From Mycolicibacterium peregrinum (GTDB lineage: Bacteria > Actinomycetota > Actinomycetes > Mycobacteriales > Mycobacteriaceae): a stretch of 64,000 bases of DNA. The notes under the pieces are model-generated. The model was not told the DNA's origin. It was given only the letters and a program-made list of their open reading frames with translations, and searched no databases. Each line of letters opens with the position of its first letter. The first letter of the stretch is position 1. A program made the translations under genes and the position numbers. Where the stretch lies: positions 1 through 64,000 of the forward strand of contig NZ_LQPP01000074.1 in assembly GCF_002102345.1 (NCBI RefSeq). Reading direction: 5' to 3'. Below are positions 1-8,490 of the stretch, in pieces.

Positions 1-9
1 GAAGCAAAG

Positions 10-42
10 AGGCGCCGTCGGGGTAGCTCCCCGACGGCGCCT
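10..42 (-). terminator. Hairpin terminator downstream of the methyltransferase
   Basis: A perfect 14-bp inverted repeat (AGGCGCCGTCGGGG and its complement) around a 5-nt loop. Read on the minus strand, it follows the methyltransferase stop by about 30 nt and is followed by CTTTGCTTC, a weakly T-rich tail. It could also serve a plus-strand gene left of the window. Confidence 0.75.
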
Positions 43-73
43 CACCTTGCCTCTTGACAAACTTCACTACATA

Positions 74-868
74 TCAGGTGTTTCTGATCTTGCGTGCGGT
101 CACCACCGCATAGGGCGCGTCGAAGGCGACTCGGCCGTCGTCGTCGGTCTGCGCGCTCAGCGCCGCGGTGAAGGCGTCGAGCAGCCGGGTCCGCGTCGCG
201 TCATCCAGCCGGCTGAGCAGGTTGACGTGCATCGGCGATTCGTCCGAGATGAATCGGACCGCCGAATCGACAGAGTCGAATCGCCATGTGTGTGAGTCGG
301 TTTCGAAATGGATACCGTCGAATCCGGTGCCGAGGCGCGAGTGCACGACATCGGGATCACCCCACTGATCGGGCGAGTAGGCCGCTGCCGGCGGCGCGCC
401 GAGGGTTTCCACGATCGGGTTGAAGAACGGGCTGCCGGCCTCGTCACGGATCCAGGTGGAGAACGCGAAGACCCCGCCCGGGGTCAACAGCCGGGTGACC
501 TCGGCGACCAGGCTGGTGGGCTCGACGAAGATGATCCCCATGTTCGACACCACGGTGCCGAATCCACCGTCGGGCAAACCGGTATGCGCGGCGTCGGCGA
601 CCACCCACTGCACTGCGTCGGCTCCCGGGCGCTCTGAGGCGATCGCGATGAGCTCAGCGGTGAGATCCACGCCGGTGACAAGGGCCCCGGCCGCAGCGGC
701 GGCCAGTGCAGCGCTTCCGGTGCCGCACGCCAGGTCGACCAGGCGGGAGTCACGGACCGGCCGCAGCCGGTCGGCGGTGCTGACGACCTCAGCGGCGATG
801 ACGGCAATCTGTTCGGCGACGGCTTGGTAGCGGCCGGCGGCCCAGTTGGTGGGTTGCGGATCAGACAT
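74..868 (-). CDS. Class I SAM-dependent methyltransferase
   Basis: A 264-residue protein with the glycine-rich SAM motif VDLACGTGS at about residues 44-52, an acidic residue ending the next strand (GVDLT), and the post-motif phrase VVSNMGIIFVEP typical of UbiE-like methyltransferases. The substrate cannot be told. The ATG at 868 (MSDPQPTN) is preferred over the upstream in-frame ATG at 964 because a TAGGCT -10 hexamer ends 7 nt before it, giving a leaderless start. It reads in the same direction as the SDR gene on its right, 105 bp away. Confidence 0.85.
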   Translation of the reverse strand: MSDPQPTNWAAGRYQAVAEQIAVIAAEVVSTADRLRPVRDSRLVDLACGTGSAALAAAAAGALVTGVDLTAELIAIASERPGADAVQWVVADAAHTGLPDGGFGTVVSNMGIIFVEPTSLVAEVTRLLTPGGVFAFSTWIRDEAGSPFFNPIVETLGAPPAAAYSPDQWGDPDVVHSRLGTGFDGIHFETDSHTWRFDSVDSAVRFISDESPMHVNLLSRLDDATRTRLLDAFTAALSAQTDDDGRVAFDAPYAVVTARKIRNT

Positions 869-875
869 GCCGACG

Positions 876-881
876 AGCCTA
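876..881 (-). promoter_or_regulatory. -10 hexamer TAGGCT, leaderless start of the methyltransferase
   Basis: The minus strand reads TAGGCT, then CGTCGGC (7 nt), then ATG at 868. Transcription starting at the expected distance would begin at or next to the start codon. No convincing -35 is visible. Confidence 0.5.
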
Positions 882-973
882 GATGGGGTATACCGAGCGT
901 CGAGTGGCCAGTTATTGCACGGTGCCCGCGTATCGGTGTGCGATAACAGGCCACTCGGCGTCATGCTCGGGCA

Positions 974-1822
974 TTACGGCTGGACGTATCCCGGCGGGTT
1001 GGGGGTGTCCACCCACAGGTCGACGCCGAGTTCGGACCCGGGCACGCAGTCGTACACCGACAGATCGGTCACGCCGTTCGCGAGCAGTACGTCCTCACAC
1101 AACAGGCTCTGGCCGGTGTACTCGCGTGCGGGCTTGTTGAAGATCGCGTAGGCCGCGTCGGCGTAGACATCGGGTTTGCGGGCCCGGCCCATGGCCTCGT
1201 CACCGCCGAGCAGGTTCTGCACCGCCGCGGTGGCCACCAGGGTGCGCGGCCACAGCGTGTTCGATGCGATACCGGCCTCGCGCATCTCCTCGGCGATACC
1301 CAAGGCACACAACGTCATTCCGTACTTGGCCATCATGTACGCGGTCGGTTTGAGCCACTCCGACTCCAGGCGGATCGGCGGGGACAGCGTCAGGATGTGG
1401 GGGTTCTCCCGGCCCTTCATGTGCGGGATGCAGGCCTGCGACACGGCGTAGGTGCCGCGGATCTGGATCCCGTTCATCAGGTCGAAGCGCTTGAGCGGAA
1501 CTTCCTCGATGGAGCCGAGATTGATCGCCGAGGCGTTGTTGACGCAGAGGTCGATACCGCCGAATTGGGCGACCGCCTGTTCTACTGCTGAGGCCACCGA
1601 GTCGCCGTCACGCACGTCTCCGACGATCGGCAGGGCCTGCCCGCCGGCCTCTTCGATCTCCTTGGCGGCCGTGTAGACGGTGCCTTCGAGCTTGGGATGC
1701 GGTTCGGCGGTCTTGGCGACCAGCGCGATGTTGGCGCCGTCGGCGGCGGCCTTCTTGGCGATCGCCAGGCCGATGCCGCGGCTGGCGCCGGAGATGAACA
1801 TGGTCTTCCCGGACAGAGTCAT
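974..1822 (-). CDS. Short-chain dehydrogenase/reductase, HSDL2-like (Rv3224 counterpart)
   Basis: A 282-residue NAD(P)-dependent SDR oxidoreductase. The cofactor motif GASRGIG lies at residues 12-18, NNAS follows the fourth strand, and the catalytic YxxxK appears as YMMAK, with a serine in LTLSPP upstream. The long insert after LSPP and the sequence overall match the hydroxysteroid-dehydrogenase-like-2 group. In M. tuberculosis the corresponding gene, Rv3224, also lies beside sigH. The physiological substrate is unknown. A TAGGGT -10 ends exactly 6 nt before the ATG, so the mRNA is probably leaderless. It is divergent from mymT. Confidence 0.88.
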   Translation of the reverse strand: MTLSGKTMFISGASRGIGLAIAKKAAADGANIALVAKTAEPHPKLEGTVYTAAKEIEEAGGQALPIVGDVRDGDSVASAVEQAVAQFGGIDLCVNNASAINLGSIEEVPLKRFDLMNGIQIRGTYAVSQACIPHMKGRENPHILTLSPPIRLESEWLKPTAYMMAKYGMTLCALGIAEEMREAGIASNTLWPRTLVATAAVQNLLGGDEAMGRARKPDVYADAAYAIFNKPAREYTGQSLLCEDVLLANGVTDLSVYDCVPGSELGVDLWVDTPNPPGYVQP

Positions 1823-1828
1823 AGAGAC

Positions 1829-1834
1829 ACCCTA
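1829..1834 (-). promoter_or_regulatory. -10 hexamer TAGGGT, leaderless start of the SDR gene
   Basis: The minus strand reads TAGGGT, GTCTCT, ATG. The 6-nt gap is the exact spacing expected for a leaderless transcript. The 90-bp gap to mymT holds both divergent promoters. Confidence 0.5.
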
Positions 1835-1912
1835 GGCCGACCCAGTTGTATTGATCTGCCCGGTCAGCCTCCGGTAGGGGGACGATGGAAGTGTCGACAA
1901 ATTGGAGGAGAC

Positions 1913-2062
1913 ATGAGTGTTGTCCCTGCAGGGTCTGTCCTGACCTGTGCCCACGAGGGCTGTGGCTGCCGGATCCGCGTCGAGTCCGAGTGCCACTGCG
2001 AGGGCCCTGAGAGCAGCTACAAGTGCACGTGCAGAGCCGACATGGTGCCCGTCACCGAATAG
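1913..2062 (+). CDS. mymT: Copper-binding metallothionein MymT
   Basis: A 49-residue cysteine-rich protein with seven cysteines (C12, C17, C19, C27, C29, C38, C40) and His14 and His28, arranged as TCAHEGCGC, CHC and CTC clusters. This is the pattern of M. tuberculosis MymT, a Cu(I)-binding metallothionein that protects the cytosol from copper and is controlled by RicR in that species. The start is fixed by GGAGGAG at 1904-1910. Its stop is separated by one base from the stop of the convergent VanY-type gene. I see no clear RicR palindrome upstream. It is easily missed by gene finders because of its size. Confidence 0.88.
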   Translation: MSVVPAGSVLTCAHEGCGCRIRVESECHCEGPESSYKCTCRADMVPVTE

Positions 2063-2063
2063 C

Positions 2064-2636
2064 TCAGCCCGCCGCGTTGGGTTGCAGCGGTGGGCAGTTG
2101 CCGGCCGGGTCGGCGACAAGTTCGAAATGCCACAGCTCGTTGGCGTAGATCTGGCAGAGCCCGAAGCGGGCACCGTTGGCGATCAGCCAGTGATCGGCCT
2201 GCGGACCGCCGACATCGACCGCCTCGCCGGTCACGTGCCGGGACGCGGCCGGCGTCTGCACGTACTGACGGGCCGCCGCCAGGCTGCCATACGTCTGCAC
2301 CGCCTGATCGAGCAGTGACTGCTGGAAGTCGGCCGAGCGCCACCCCGAATTGATCGTCATGGTCACGCCTTCGGCGGCCGCGGCATCGGCGGCGTTCTGA
2401 ATGGCGGCCAGCAGACGCGGGTCCAACCGTCCGATCGCCGGATTCTGCACGTCGTACGGGGTCAGGACCTGCCCGTCGGGCAGCGAGCCGTCCCCCTGGG
2501 TCATCGGCACGGGGTTGTCGACCAGCCGGATCTGCGGTCCGGCCGGTGCCGCCGCAGGCTGGCCGAGCAGGGCCGCCAGGACGGCGATGCTCGAGGCCAC
2601 AGTGGCGCCCACCAGCTTTGGTATCACTGGGCCCAC
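2064..2636 (-). CDS. Exported VanY-type D-Ala-D-Ala carboxypeptidase (peptidase M15)
   Basis: A 190-residue protein with a hydrophobic N-terminal segment (about residues 8-30, ending in an Ala-Pro-rich stretch) that reads as a signal peptide. The zinc-peptidase signature of the M15/VanY family is present: SRHVTGEAVDVG (SxHxxGxAxD) and, near the C-terminus, ELWHFE (ExxWHxE). The family trims peptidoglycan stem peptides outside the membrane. It starts one base from the stop of the LysR gene, so the two are probably one transcript. The length fits a single catalytic domain. Confidence 0.85.
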   Translation of the reverse strand: MGPVIPKLVGATVASSIAVLAALLGQPAAAPAGPQIRLVDNPVPMTQGDGSLPDGQVLTPYDVQNPAIGRLDPRLLAAIQNAADAAAAEGVTMTINSGWRSADFQQSLLDQAVQTYGSLAAARQYVQTPAASRHVTGEAVDVGGPQADHWLIANGARFGLCQIYANELWHFELVADPAGNCPPLQPNAAG

Positions 2637-2637
2637 A

Positions 2638-3558
2638 CTACTGCGCCCGCCCTCGGGCCAGGCCGACCGCCAGGACCTCCACCAGCGCCTCGATCTCGGC
2701 GGGGTTGTTCAGGCGGTCAGGCACCCAGGCCAGAGCGATCCGGGCCGGCGACCAGGTGCTCTCGTCGATCGGTACCAGCGTGAATTCCGGTGGCGAGAAG
2801 ATCTTGCCGATCAGTGACTCGGGTGCGTAGGGCACCACCGCGACGAGGTGACGGTTGAACACCTGCGCGGCCATCTCCAGTTCGCCGCCGAACTGGTTGG
2901 TGGTGCGCACGATGCGGGTCACCCCTCGGGCATTGAGCGCACGGGTCAGGCCGGCCAGCATGACGGGATTGGGCCGGGCGAAGTCGATGACCACATCGCG
3001 ATCGCGAAGCTCCTCGATGGACACCAGGTCGCGGGTGGCCAGTGGGTCGTCGAAACGGACCGCCACGGCGCCCTGGAAGGTGGCGACCACGCGGTACTGC
3101 AGCCGCTTGTCGGCGGTGGGCAGATGGATCAACCCGAGGTCGAGATGGCCGGACACCAACTTGGCGGTCACCTCGGCGGCCGAACCGGGAACGCTGAACT
3201 CGGTCGGTGCCGGCAAGTTGGCGACGGCCGTCTGGACCTGCGCCACGAAATCCGACGGCGCATAGGCGGTGGCACCGACCCGGACTGTGGCGGCTCCCTC
3301 GGTGAGCCGGGTCGCGGTGGCCTTCAATTCCTCGACCTGGCGCAGGATTTCGCGTGCGGGGCCGAGCAGTTTGGCGCCCAGCGGCGTCAACCGGACCTCG
3401 TGATAGTTGCGCTCGAAGAGCTGCCCGCCGAGTTCTGACTCCAGCAGCTTGATCTGCTTGCTCAACGGGGGCGGCGTGATCATCAACCGGTCGGCGGCCC
3501 GCTTGAAGTGCAATTCCTCGGCGACCGCCACGAAGTACCTGAGTCTGGTGAAGTCCAT
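2638..3558 (-). CDS. LysR-family transcriptional regulator
   Basis: A 306-residue LTTR. The winged helix-turn-helix occupies residues 1-60 (FVAVAEELHFKRAADRL, then PPLSKQIKLLESELG and LFER), followed by a periplasmic-binding-like effector domain. The ligand is not predictable. It is transcribed together with the downstream peptidase gene, which it may regulate. The acyl-CoA operon upstream on the same strand ends about 80 bp before it with a hairpin, so it is likely a separate unit. Confidence 0.9.
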   Translation of the reverse strand: MDFTRLRYFVAVAEELHFKRAADRLMITPPPLSKQIKLLESELGGQLFERNYHEVRLTPLGAKLLGPAREILRQVEELKATATRLTEGAATVRVGATAYAPSDFVAQVQTAVANLPAPTEFSVPGSAAEVTAKLVSGHLDLGLIHLPTADKRLQYRVVATFQGAVAVRFDDPLATRDLVSIEELRDRDVVIDFARPNPVMLAGLTRALNARGVTRIVRTTNQFGGELEMAAQVFNRHLVAVVPYAPESLIGKIFSPPEFTLVPIDESTWSPARIALAWVPDRLNNPAEIEALVEVLAVGLARGRAQ

Positions 3559-3621
3559 GCGGTCTTTTCCGGCGTGAGGGCGAGGGGACCCACGAATCGT
3601 ACGAGGGACACCCGATCAGTC

Positions 3622-3651
3622 GCCGGCAGGCGTGGTGTTCAGCCTGCCGGC
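3622..3651 (-). terminator. Inverted repeat over the CoA-transferase stop
   Basis: A perfect 10-bp repeat, GCCGGCAGGC / GCCTGCCGGC, with a 10-nt loop that contains the stop codon of the CoA-transferase gene. There is no T-run after it, so it would be a GC-only terminator or an mRNA 3' stabilising stem. Confidence 0.5.
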
Positions 3652-6056
3652 ACGGCGCTCTGCGGCACTTCGAGCACTCCGGCCTCGATCAGCTCGTCGA
3701 TGTCGGCGTCGTCGAGGCCCAACAGTTCGACGGCGATGTCGCGGGTCTGCTCGCCGAGCAACGGCGCCTGGATCAGCGGTGGATCAGCGACGCGATCCGA
3801 ATGGATCTGCACGTTCTCCATGGTGAACGGCTCGTCGGCGTGCGGGTGCAACTCCTCGCGGAACGCGCGGCGCTGCACGTAATAGTCCCAGCCGGCGATG
3901 TCGTCGGCATGCAGTACGGCGCCGGCAGGCACCCCGGCCGACTGCAGCAGCTCCATCGCGTCGGTCGCCGGGCGCTGTGCGGTCCAGGACCGCACTACGT
4001 CGTCGATGCGGCCACGGTGAGCGTCCCGGCCACTGCGGGTGCCCAGTTGCGCGTCGGCGAGGAGGTCCGGACGGCCGATCACCCCGCACAGGGCGTGCCA
4101 ATCAGCGTCATCGCGCACAGTGACCGCGAGCCAGGCGTCCTCACCGGCAGCCGGGAACAGGCCCCACGGAGCATCGTGGACGGGTAGAGCCGAGGATTCG
4201 TGGCCGCGGCGCACCAGGACCTCCGCCGCGATCTCGCCCGCCAGATGGCTCAGCATCACCTCGGACTGCGCGACGCTGGCCGATCCACCGGTTCCGGTGC
4301 GTTCGCGCCGCAACAGCAGCGCCAGCGCTCCCAGCGCGCCGATCCGGGCGGCCACGTGATCGGGGTAGACGGTGACGGTGTCGCAGAACGACTCTGGCTC
4401 ATCCGGGTACACCCACAGGTCGGTGAACCCGGCGGCCGCCCGGACCAGCGGGCCGTAGCCCATTCGCTTGGCCCAAGGTCCGGTGGGCCCGAAGGCCGAA
4501 CTGTCCACCACCACGACGCCGGGGTTGACGTCCCGCAACGTCTGGTAGTCCATTCCCAGCGTCTCGGCCACGCCCGGTTTGAAGTTGGTCAGCACGACGT
4601 CGGACATCGCGACCAGCTGGTGCGCCAATGCCCGGCCCCGCGGCGTCCGCAGGTCGATGCCGATCGAGCGCTTGTTGCGGTGGCCGGCAGCGTACGTCGG
4701 CGACATCGAGGTCAGGTTGCCACGCAGGCCGTCCGGGAAAGCGGAGTTCTCGATCTTGATGACGTCGGCGCCGAGATCGCCGAAGAGTCTCCCCGTGTCG
4801 GACCCGACGACGATCACGCCGAGATCCAGCACCCGCACACCTTCGAGCGGAAGGCCTTCGTTACGGCGGTCGCGGCCGGCGAGCAGCGGTGCCACATCGA
4901 TGTGGCGCGGATGCCGGCCGGCTTCGTGGTCGGACCGGGTCAGCGCGTTGGCCCGGTGCCCGTCGATCTCGACGACGCCGGCCGGCACGGGCGCCGTTGT
5001 TCCCGGGGACAGCTCCACTTCGTGGAAGTAGCCGCGGCTCATGACCTGGTCGGCACCGAGAGTTTCGGCCAGTGTCAGCACCGCCGCCGTCGGAACCCCG
5101 TGACGCTGCCCGGCGACCTCCAACTCGGCCCGGGTCTGACCGGCGCAGAACCGGCCGACACCGGCCAGCAGCTCGGGCGAGCTGAGCCGCACCTTGAGCC
5201 GGTCGAACGAGGGATCGGCGAACTCGTCGGGTCGGCCCATCCACTCGAACATGCCGTGCCACTGGCGTTTTGCCAGGAGACAGATTCGCACGTGCCCGTC
5301 CTTGCACGCGATGATCGGGTACCGCAGTCGTTCGGCGTTCCAGTTGCGTCGCTGGCGGCTCAACGCCACTCCGGCCGAGGCCGTCCCCACGGTCCCGTGC
5401 GGCGGATCGAGGGTCTGCATGGCGCCGTCGAGAATCGAGAAATCGATGAGATCGCCTTCGCCGGTACGTAATCGGTCCAGATACACACTGACGGTCATCA
5501 CCGCGGCCTGCGCTGCCGCCACGTGATAGGGCAGCTGCGCCGCTGGCGGCACCAGGGGCTCGCGCCCCGGGATGCCCGAGCGGGACAGCTCGCTGGTCAG
5601 CGCGTGCAGCACCGGGGTGGTGGCGTGCCAACCGCGATAGCTGGTGTCGCGGCCGAAATCACTGATGGACAGGATCACCAGGCCCGGGTGTTCGGCGTGA
5701 ATGTTGCGCGCAGCCAAGGCTTTCTCGGCCGCCGAGCCCGGCGGGGTTTCCTCGATCAGGATGTCGGCCCCGGCCAGCAGGTGAACCCAGCGACTGCGGT
5801 CGTCGGGGATCGAGAGATCGATGACCACGGTCTTCATGCCGTACCGGTTGATCGCGACGCTCACCGATTCGGGATCGACTCCGGCACCCGAGGCGAGGCG
5901 ATCGTCGGGTTCCTCGGTGACACCGGGCATGTGCACCCGGGTCACCGAGGCGCCGAGATCGGCCAGCAGGCGGCCGACCGCCGTCATCGGGCCGCGGGAC
6001 AGGTCGAGGATGCGTACCCCGGCCAGCGGCGGGTCGTAGTCGTCGGGGTTGGTCAT
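3639..6056 (-). CDS. Two-domain CaiB/BaiF (class III) CoA-transferase
   Basis: An 805-residue protein made of two CoA-transferase family III units in tandem. Both units open alike (LAGVRILDLSRGP at about 11, LEGVRVLDLGVIVVG at about 400), with LLADLGASVTRV / LFGDLGADVIKIE following. The first copy keeps the likely catalytic aspartate (D210 in FSILDGAM). The second has VAQSEV at that place, where some family members carry Glu. Class III enzymes move CoA between acids. It is last in a tight operon with two acyl-CoA dehydrogenases (gaps of 3 and 2 bp), so it probably activates the acid that these oxidise. The substrate is not evident. Confidence 0.85.
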   Translation of the reverse strand: MTNPDDYDPPLAGVRILDLSRGPMTAVGRLLADLGASVTRVHMPGVTEEPDDRLASGAGVDPESVSVAINRYGMKTVVIDLSIPDDRSRWVHLLAGADILIEETPPGSAAEKALAARNIHAEHPGLVILSISDFGRDTSYRGWHATTPVLHALTSELSRSGIPGREPLVPPAAQLPYHVAAAQAAVMTVSVYLDRLRTGEGDLIDFSILDGAMQTLDPPHGTVGTASAGVALSRQRRNWNAERLRYPIIACKDGHVRICLLAKRQWHGMFEWMGRPDEFADPSFDRLKVRLSSPELLAGVGRFCAGQTRAELEVAGQRHGVPTAAVLTLAETLGADQVMSRGYFHEVELSPGTTAPVPAGVVEIDGHRANALTRSDHEAGRHPRHIDVAPLLAGRDRRNEGLPLEGVRVLDLGVIVVGSDTGRLFGDLGADVIKIENSAFPDGLRGNLTSMSPTYAAGHRNKRSIGIDLRTPRGRALAHQLVAMSDVVLTNFKPGVAETLGMDYQTLRDVNPGVVVVDSSAFGPTGPWAKRMGYGPLVRAAAGFTDLWVYPDEPESFCDTVTVYPDHVAARIGALGALALLLRRERTGTGGSASVAQSEVMLSHLAGEIAAEVLVRRGHESSALPVHDAPWGLFPAAGEDAWLAVTVRDDADWHALCGVIGRPDLLADAQLGTRSGRDAHRGRIDDVVRSWTAQRPATDAMELLQSAGVPAGAVLHADDIAGWDYYVQRRAFREELHPHADEPFTMENVQIHSDRVADPPLIQAPLLGEQTRDIAVELLGLDDADIDELIEAGVLEVPQSAVPAG

Positions 6057-6059
6057 CGC

Positions 6060-7256
6060 TCAGCTCCGGCGGGCCTGGCGGAACGGGATGTCCCGATCGA
6101 CCTCGGGTTCCTTGGCCAGGCCGAGAACGCGCTCACCGATGATGTTGCGCTGGACCTGGTCGGTGCCACCGCCGATCGAGGTGAAGAACGCATTGAGGGT
6201 CAGGAAGTTGATGTCGTCGGCCTCTGGGTTCTCGGGACCGGCCAAAAGTGCTTCGGCGCCGATGATCTCGGTCTTGAGGCGCGCCTCGGCGTGCAGGATG
6301 TTCGACATGGCCAGCTTCCCGAGCGACATGATCGAGCTGGAAGTCCCTTGGGCCGCAGCGGCCTTGGCGCGGGCGTTGTTGAGCGAGTTGAGTTCGCGCA
6401 ACGCCAGCACATCGGCCAGTTCCTTGCGGACTGCCGGATCCTCCAGGCGGCCGTGGTCGCGGGCCAGGCCGATGAGGTCATCGGCCCGGGTGCGGTTGCG
6501 TGAGCCGCGCCCGCCGTCGCCCATGATCGACCGCTCGTAGGCCAGTGCGGTCTGCAGCACCCGCCATCCGTTGCCTTCCCCGCCGAGCAGGTAGGCGTCG
6601 GACACCCGCGCGTCGGTGATGAAGACCTCGTTGAAGTGCGATTCGCCGGTGATCTGGACCAGCGGACGCACCTCGATACCGGGCTGGCGCATCGGAATCA
6701 TGAAGAAGCTCAAGCCTTTGTGCTTGGGCACATCCCAGTCGGTGCGGGCGATCAGTAGCGCGTACTCGGACGTGGTGGCGCCCGAGGTCCACACTTTCTG
6801 GCCGTTCACCACCCACTCGTCGCCGTCGCGGACCGCGGTGGTGCGCACGGCGGCCAGATCGGATCCGGCCCCGGGCTCGCTGTAGAGCAGGCAGGTGCGG
6901 GCCCGCTCGGTCAGGAACTCACGCACCAGGTCGTTCTTGAGCCGATCGGTGCCGAACTTGAGCGCGGTGTTGGCCGGGATGCTGTATTTGTCCTGGCGCG
7001 CACCGGGTGCCTTGACCGCCCGGAACTCCTGCTCGATCACCGCCGCCAGTGCGTTCGGGTACGCCCGCCCGAACCATTCGGTGGGGTAGGTCGGCACCGC
7101 GTAGCCCGCGTCGAGCACCTTCTCCAGCCAAGCCACCCGCTCGGGGGAGCTGACCCACGGATTCGTGGATTTCGGTAACCCTGACCAGTTCTGGGCGAGC
7201 CAGTCGCGCACCTCGGTGCGCAGTTGATCGGCGCCGGGCAGTTCGGCGGTGGTCAT
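6060..7256 (-). CDS. Acyl-CoA dehydrogenase (first of an operon pair)
   Basis: A 398-residue FadE-type flavoenzyme. It shows YSEPGAGSDLAAVRTTA and NGQKVWTSGA (FAD and substrate loop) and the C-terminal GGGTDQVQRNIIGERVLGL. It sits between the second dehydrogenase gene and the CoA-transferase gene with 2-3 bp gaps. Mycobacterial steroid and branched-acid dehydrogenases often act as heteromers of two adjacent FadE subunits, one with the FAD-binding residues and one degenerate. This pair has that layout, but the pairing is inferred. Confidence 0.88.
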   Translation of the reverse strand: MTTAELPGADQLRTEVRDWLAQNWSGLPKSTNPWVSSPERVAWLEKVLDAGYAVPTYPTEWFGRAYPNALAAVIEQEFRAVKAPGARQDKYSIPANTALKFGTDRLKNDLVREFLTERARTCLLYSEPGAGSDLAAVRTTAVRDGDEWVVNGQKVWTSGATTSEYALLIARTDWDVPKHKGLSFFMIPMRQPGIEVRPLVQITGESHFNEVFITDARVSDAYLLGGEGNGWRVLQTALAYERSIMGDGGRGSRNRTRADDLIGLARDHGRLEDPAVRKELADVLALRELNSLNNARAKAAAAQGTSSSIMSLGKLAMSNILHAEARLKTEIIGAEALLAGPENPEADDINFLTLNAFFTSIGGGTDQVQRNIIGERVLGLAKEPEVDRDIPFRQARRS

Positions 7257-7258
7257 CG

Positions 7259-8377
7259 TCAGGCGCCTTTCGACGAGAGGTAGCGCTCGCGGTGCAGCCC
7301 CGAGCCGCCGAGCAGGTGCAGGCCGGTACGGGCCCGTCGCAGGAACAGGTGGGCCGGGTGCTCCCAGGTGAACGCGATGCCGCCGTGCATCTGGATCGCA
7401 GACAGGGCGGTCGCGTGATAGGCCTCGGCGCAGGTAAACCCGGCCAGACCGATTGCACCACTGGCCGTTTCGCTACCGACGGCAAGTTCGGCCGCGGCAT
7501 GCTGGGCGGCCGAAGTGGCTGATTCAACCTGAATCAGCAAGTCGGCTGCCATGTGTTTGAGGGCCTGGAAGCTGCCGATGGGGCGGCCGAACTGGATCCG
7601 GGTCTTGAGATAGTCCACGGTGATGTCGAAGATTCGCCTGGCGCCGCCCACCTGTTCGCCGGCCAGAGCGACCAAACCGAGGTCGAGGGCGCGCTGCACC
7701 GCGTCCCACCCGGCGGTGCCGACGCGACGGGCCGGGGCGGCGTCGAAGGTGTAAGTCGACAATGGGACAGTCGGGTCGAAAACCGTTGCGGCCGTGCGAT
7801 CGAAACCGTCGGCTTCGGGTGCGATCTGGAAGACGCCGAAGTCTCCGTTGATGCGGGCCACCACCAGGATCACGTCGGCAACCTGACCGTGCATGACGTA
7901 GTGGGCGTTGCCGGTCAGCGTGTGGTCGGTGCCGTCCGGGCCATCGGTGACCGCGGCGGCGCGAACCGCGACGCCCTCCGGCGCCCACGTTCCCCGGGAG
8001 CCGGTCACCGCGACGGTGCCCACCGACGTGCCCTCGACCAGACCCGGCAGCAGCCGCTGCTTGTCGGCGTCGGAACCTGTCGCGTCGATCAGGGCCGACG
8101 CCAGCACCGCACTGGACAGGAACGGTGCCGGCAGTAGCGCGGCACCGGTCGCCTCCGCGACGGCCTCGAGTTCGAGGGGGCCCAGGCCGACGCCGCCGTA
8201 CTCGGTGTCGACCAGCAGACCGGTCACCCCCTGGGCGGCGAGCTTGCGCCACAACTCGCGGTCGAACCCGTCGTCGCTGTCCATCACCTGCCGTACGTCC
8301 TGCTCGGTGCATTCGTCGTGCAGCAACGCGGAGACCGCGGCGGCCAGTTCTGCTCGCTCGGCCACACTGATCGTCAT
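7259..8377 (-). CDS. Acyl-CoA dehydrogenase (second of an operon pair)
   Basis: A 372-residue acyl-CoA dehydrogenase. The N-terminal half is divergent (ELWRKLAAQGVTGLLVDTEYGG). The C-terminal half is well kept: TRIQFGRPIGSFQALKHMAADL and AIQMHGGIAFTWEHPAHLFLRRA. The ATG at 8377 (MTISVAER) follows GGAAGG on the minus strand and gives the usual family length; the frame stays open far upstream without meaning. It is the first gene of the three-gene operon, and its ATG lies 44 bp from a Crp-like palindrome. Confidence 0.87.
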   Translation of the reverse strand: MTISVAERAELAAAVSALLHDECTEQDVRQVMDSDDGFDRELWRKLAAQGVTGLLVDTEYGGVGLGPLELEAVAEATGAALLPAPFLSSAVLASALIDATGSDADKQRLLPGLVEGTSVGTVAVTGSRGTWAPEGVAVRAAAVTDGPDGTDHTLTGNAHYVMHGQVADVILVVARINGDFGVFQIAPEADGFDRTAATVFDPTVPLSTYTFDAAPARRVGTAGWDAVQRALDLGLVALAGEQVGGARRIFDITVDYLKTRIQFGRPIGSFQALKHMAADLLIQVESATSAAQHAAAELAVGSETASGAIGLAGFTCAEAYHATALSAIQMHGGIAFTWEHPAHLFLRRARTGLHLLGGSGLHRERYLSSKGA

Positions 8378-8421
8378 GGGCACCCGCCTTCCTTGTCGGG
8401 TCCATGCAATCCGGCGGGGCT

Positions 8422-8437
8422 CGTGATGTAAATCACG
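8422..8437. promoter_or_regulatory. Crp-like operator upstream of the acyl-CoA operon
   Basis: CGTGATGTAAATCACG is a perfect 6-4-6 palindrome containing GTGA-N6-TCAC, the core of the Crp/Fnr-type site (consensus TGTGA-N6-TCACA; mycobacterial Crp is Rv3676). It lies 44 bp before the ATG at 8377 and 53 bp beyond the stop of ybaK, so the dehydrogenase operon is the obvious target. Confidence 0.6.
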
Positions 8438-8490
8438 GATTCGGACACCGGTACGTTTCCGGTTGCGACATGCCGACGGGCGGGGCGGCC

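Noticed and set aside
1823..1912. A RicR-type copper operator before mymT
   Set aside because: No convincing palindrome of the kind expected was found by eye; CCGGTAGGGGG is not symmetric.
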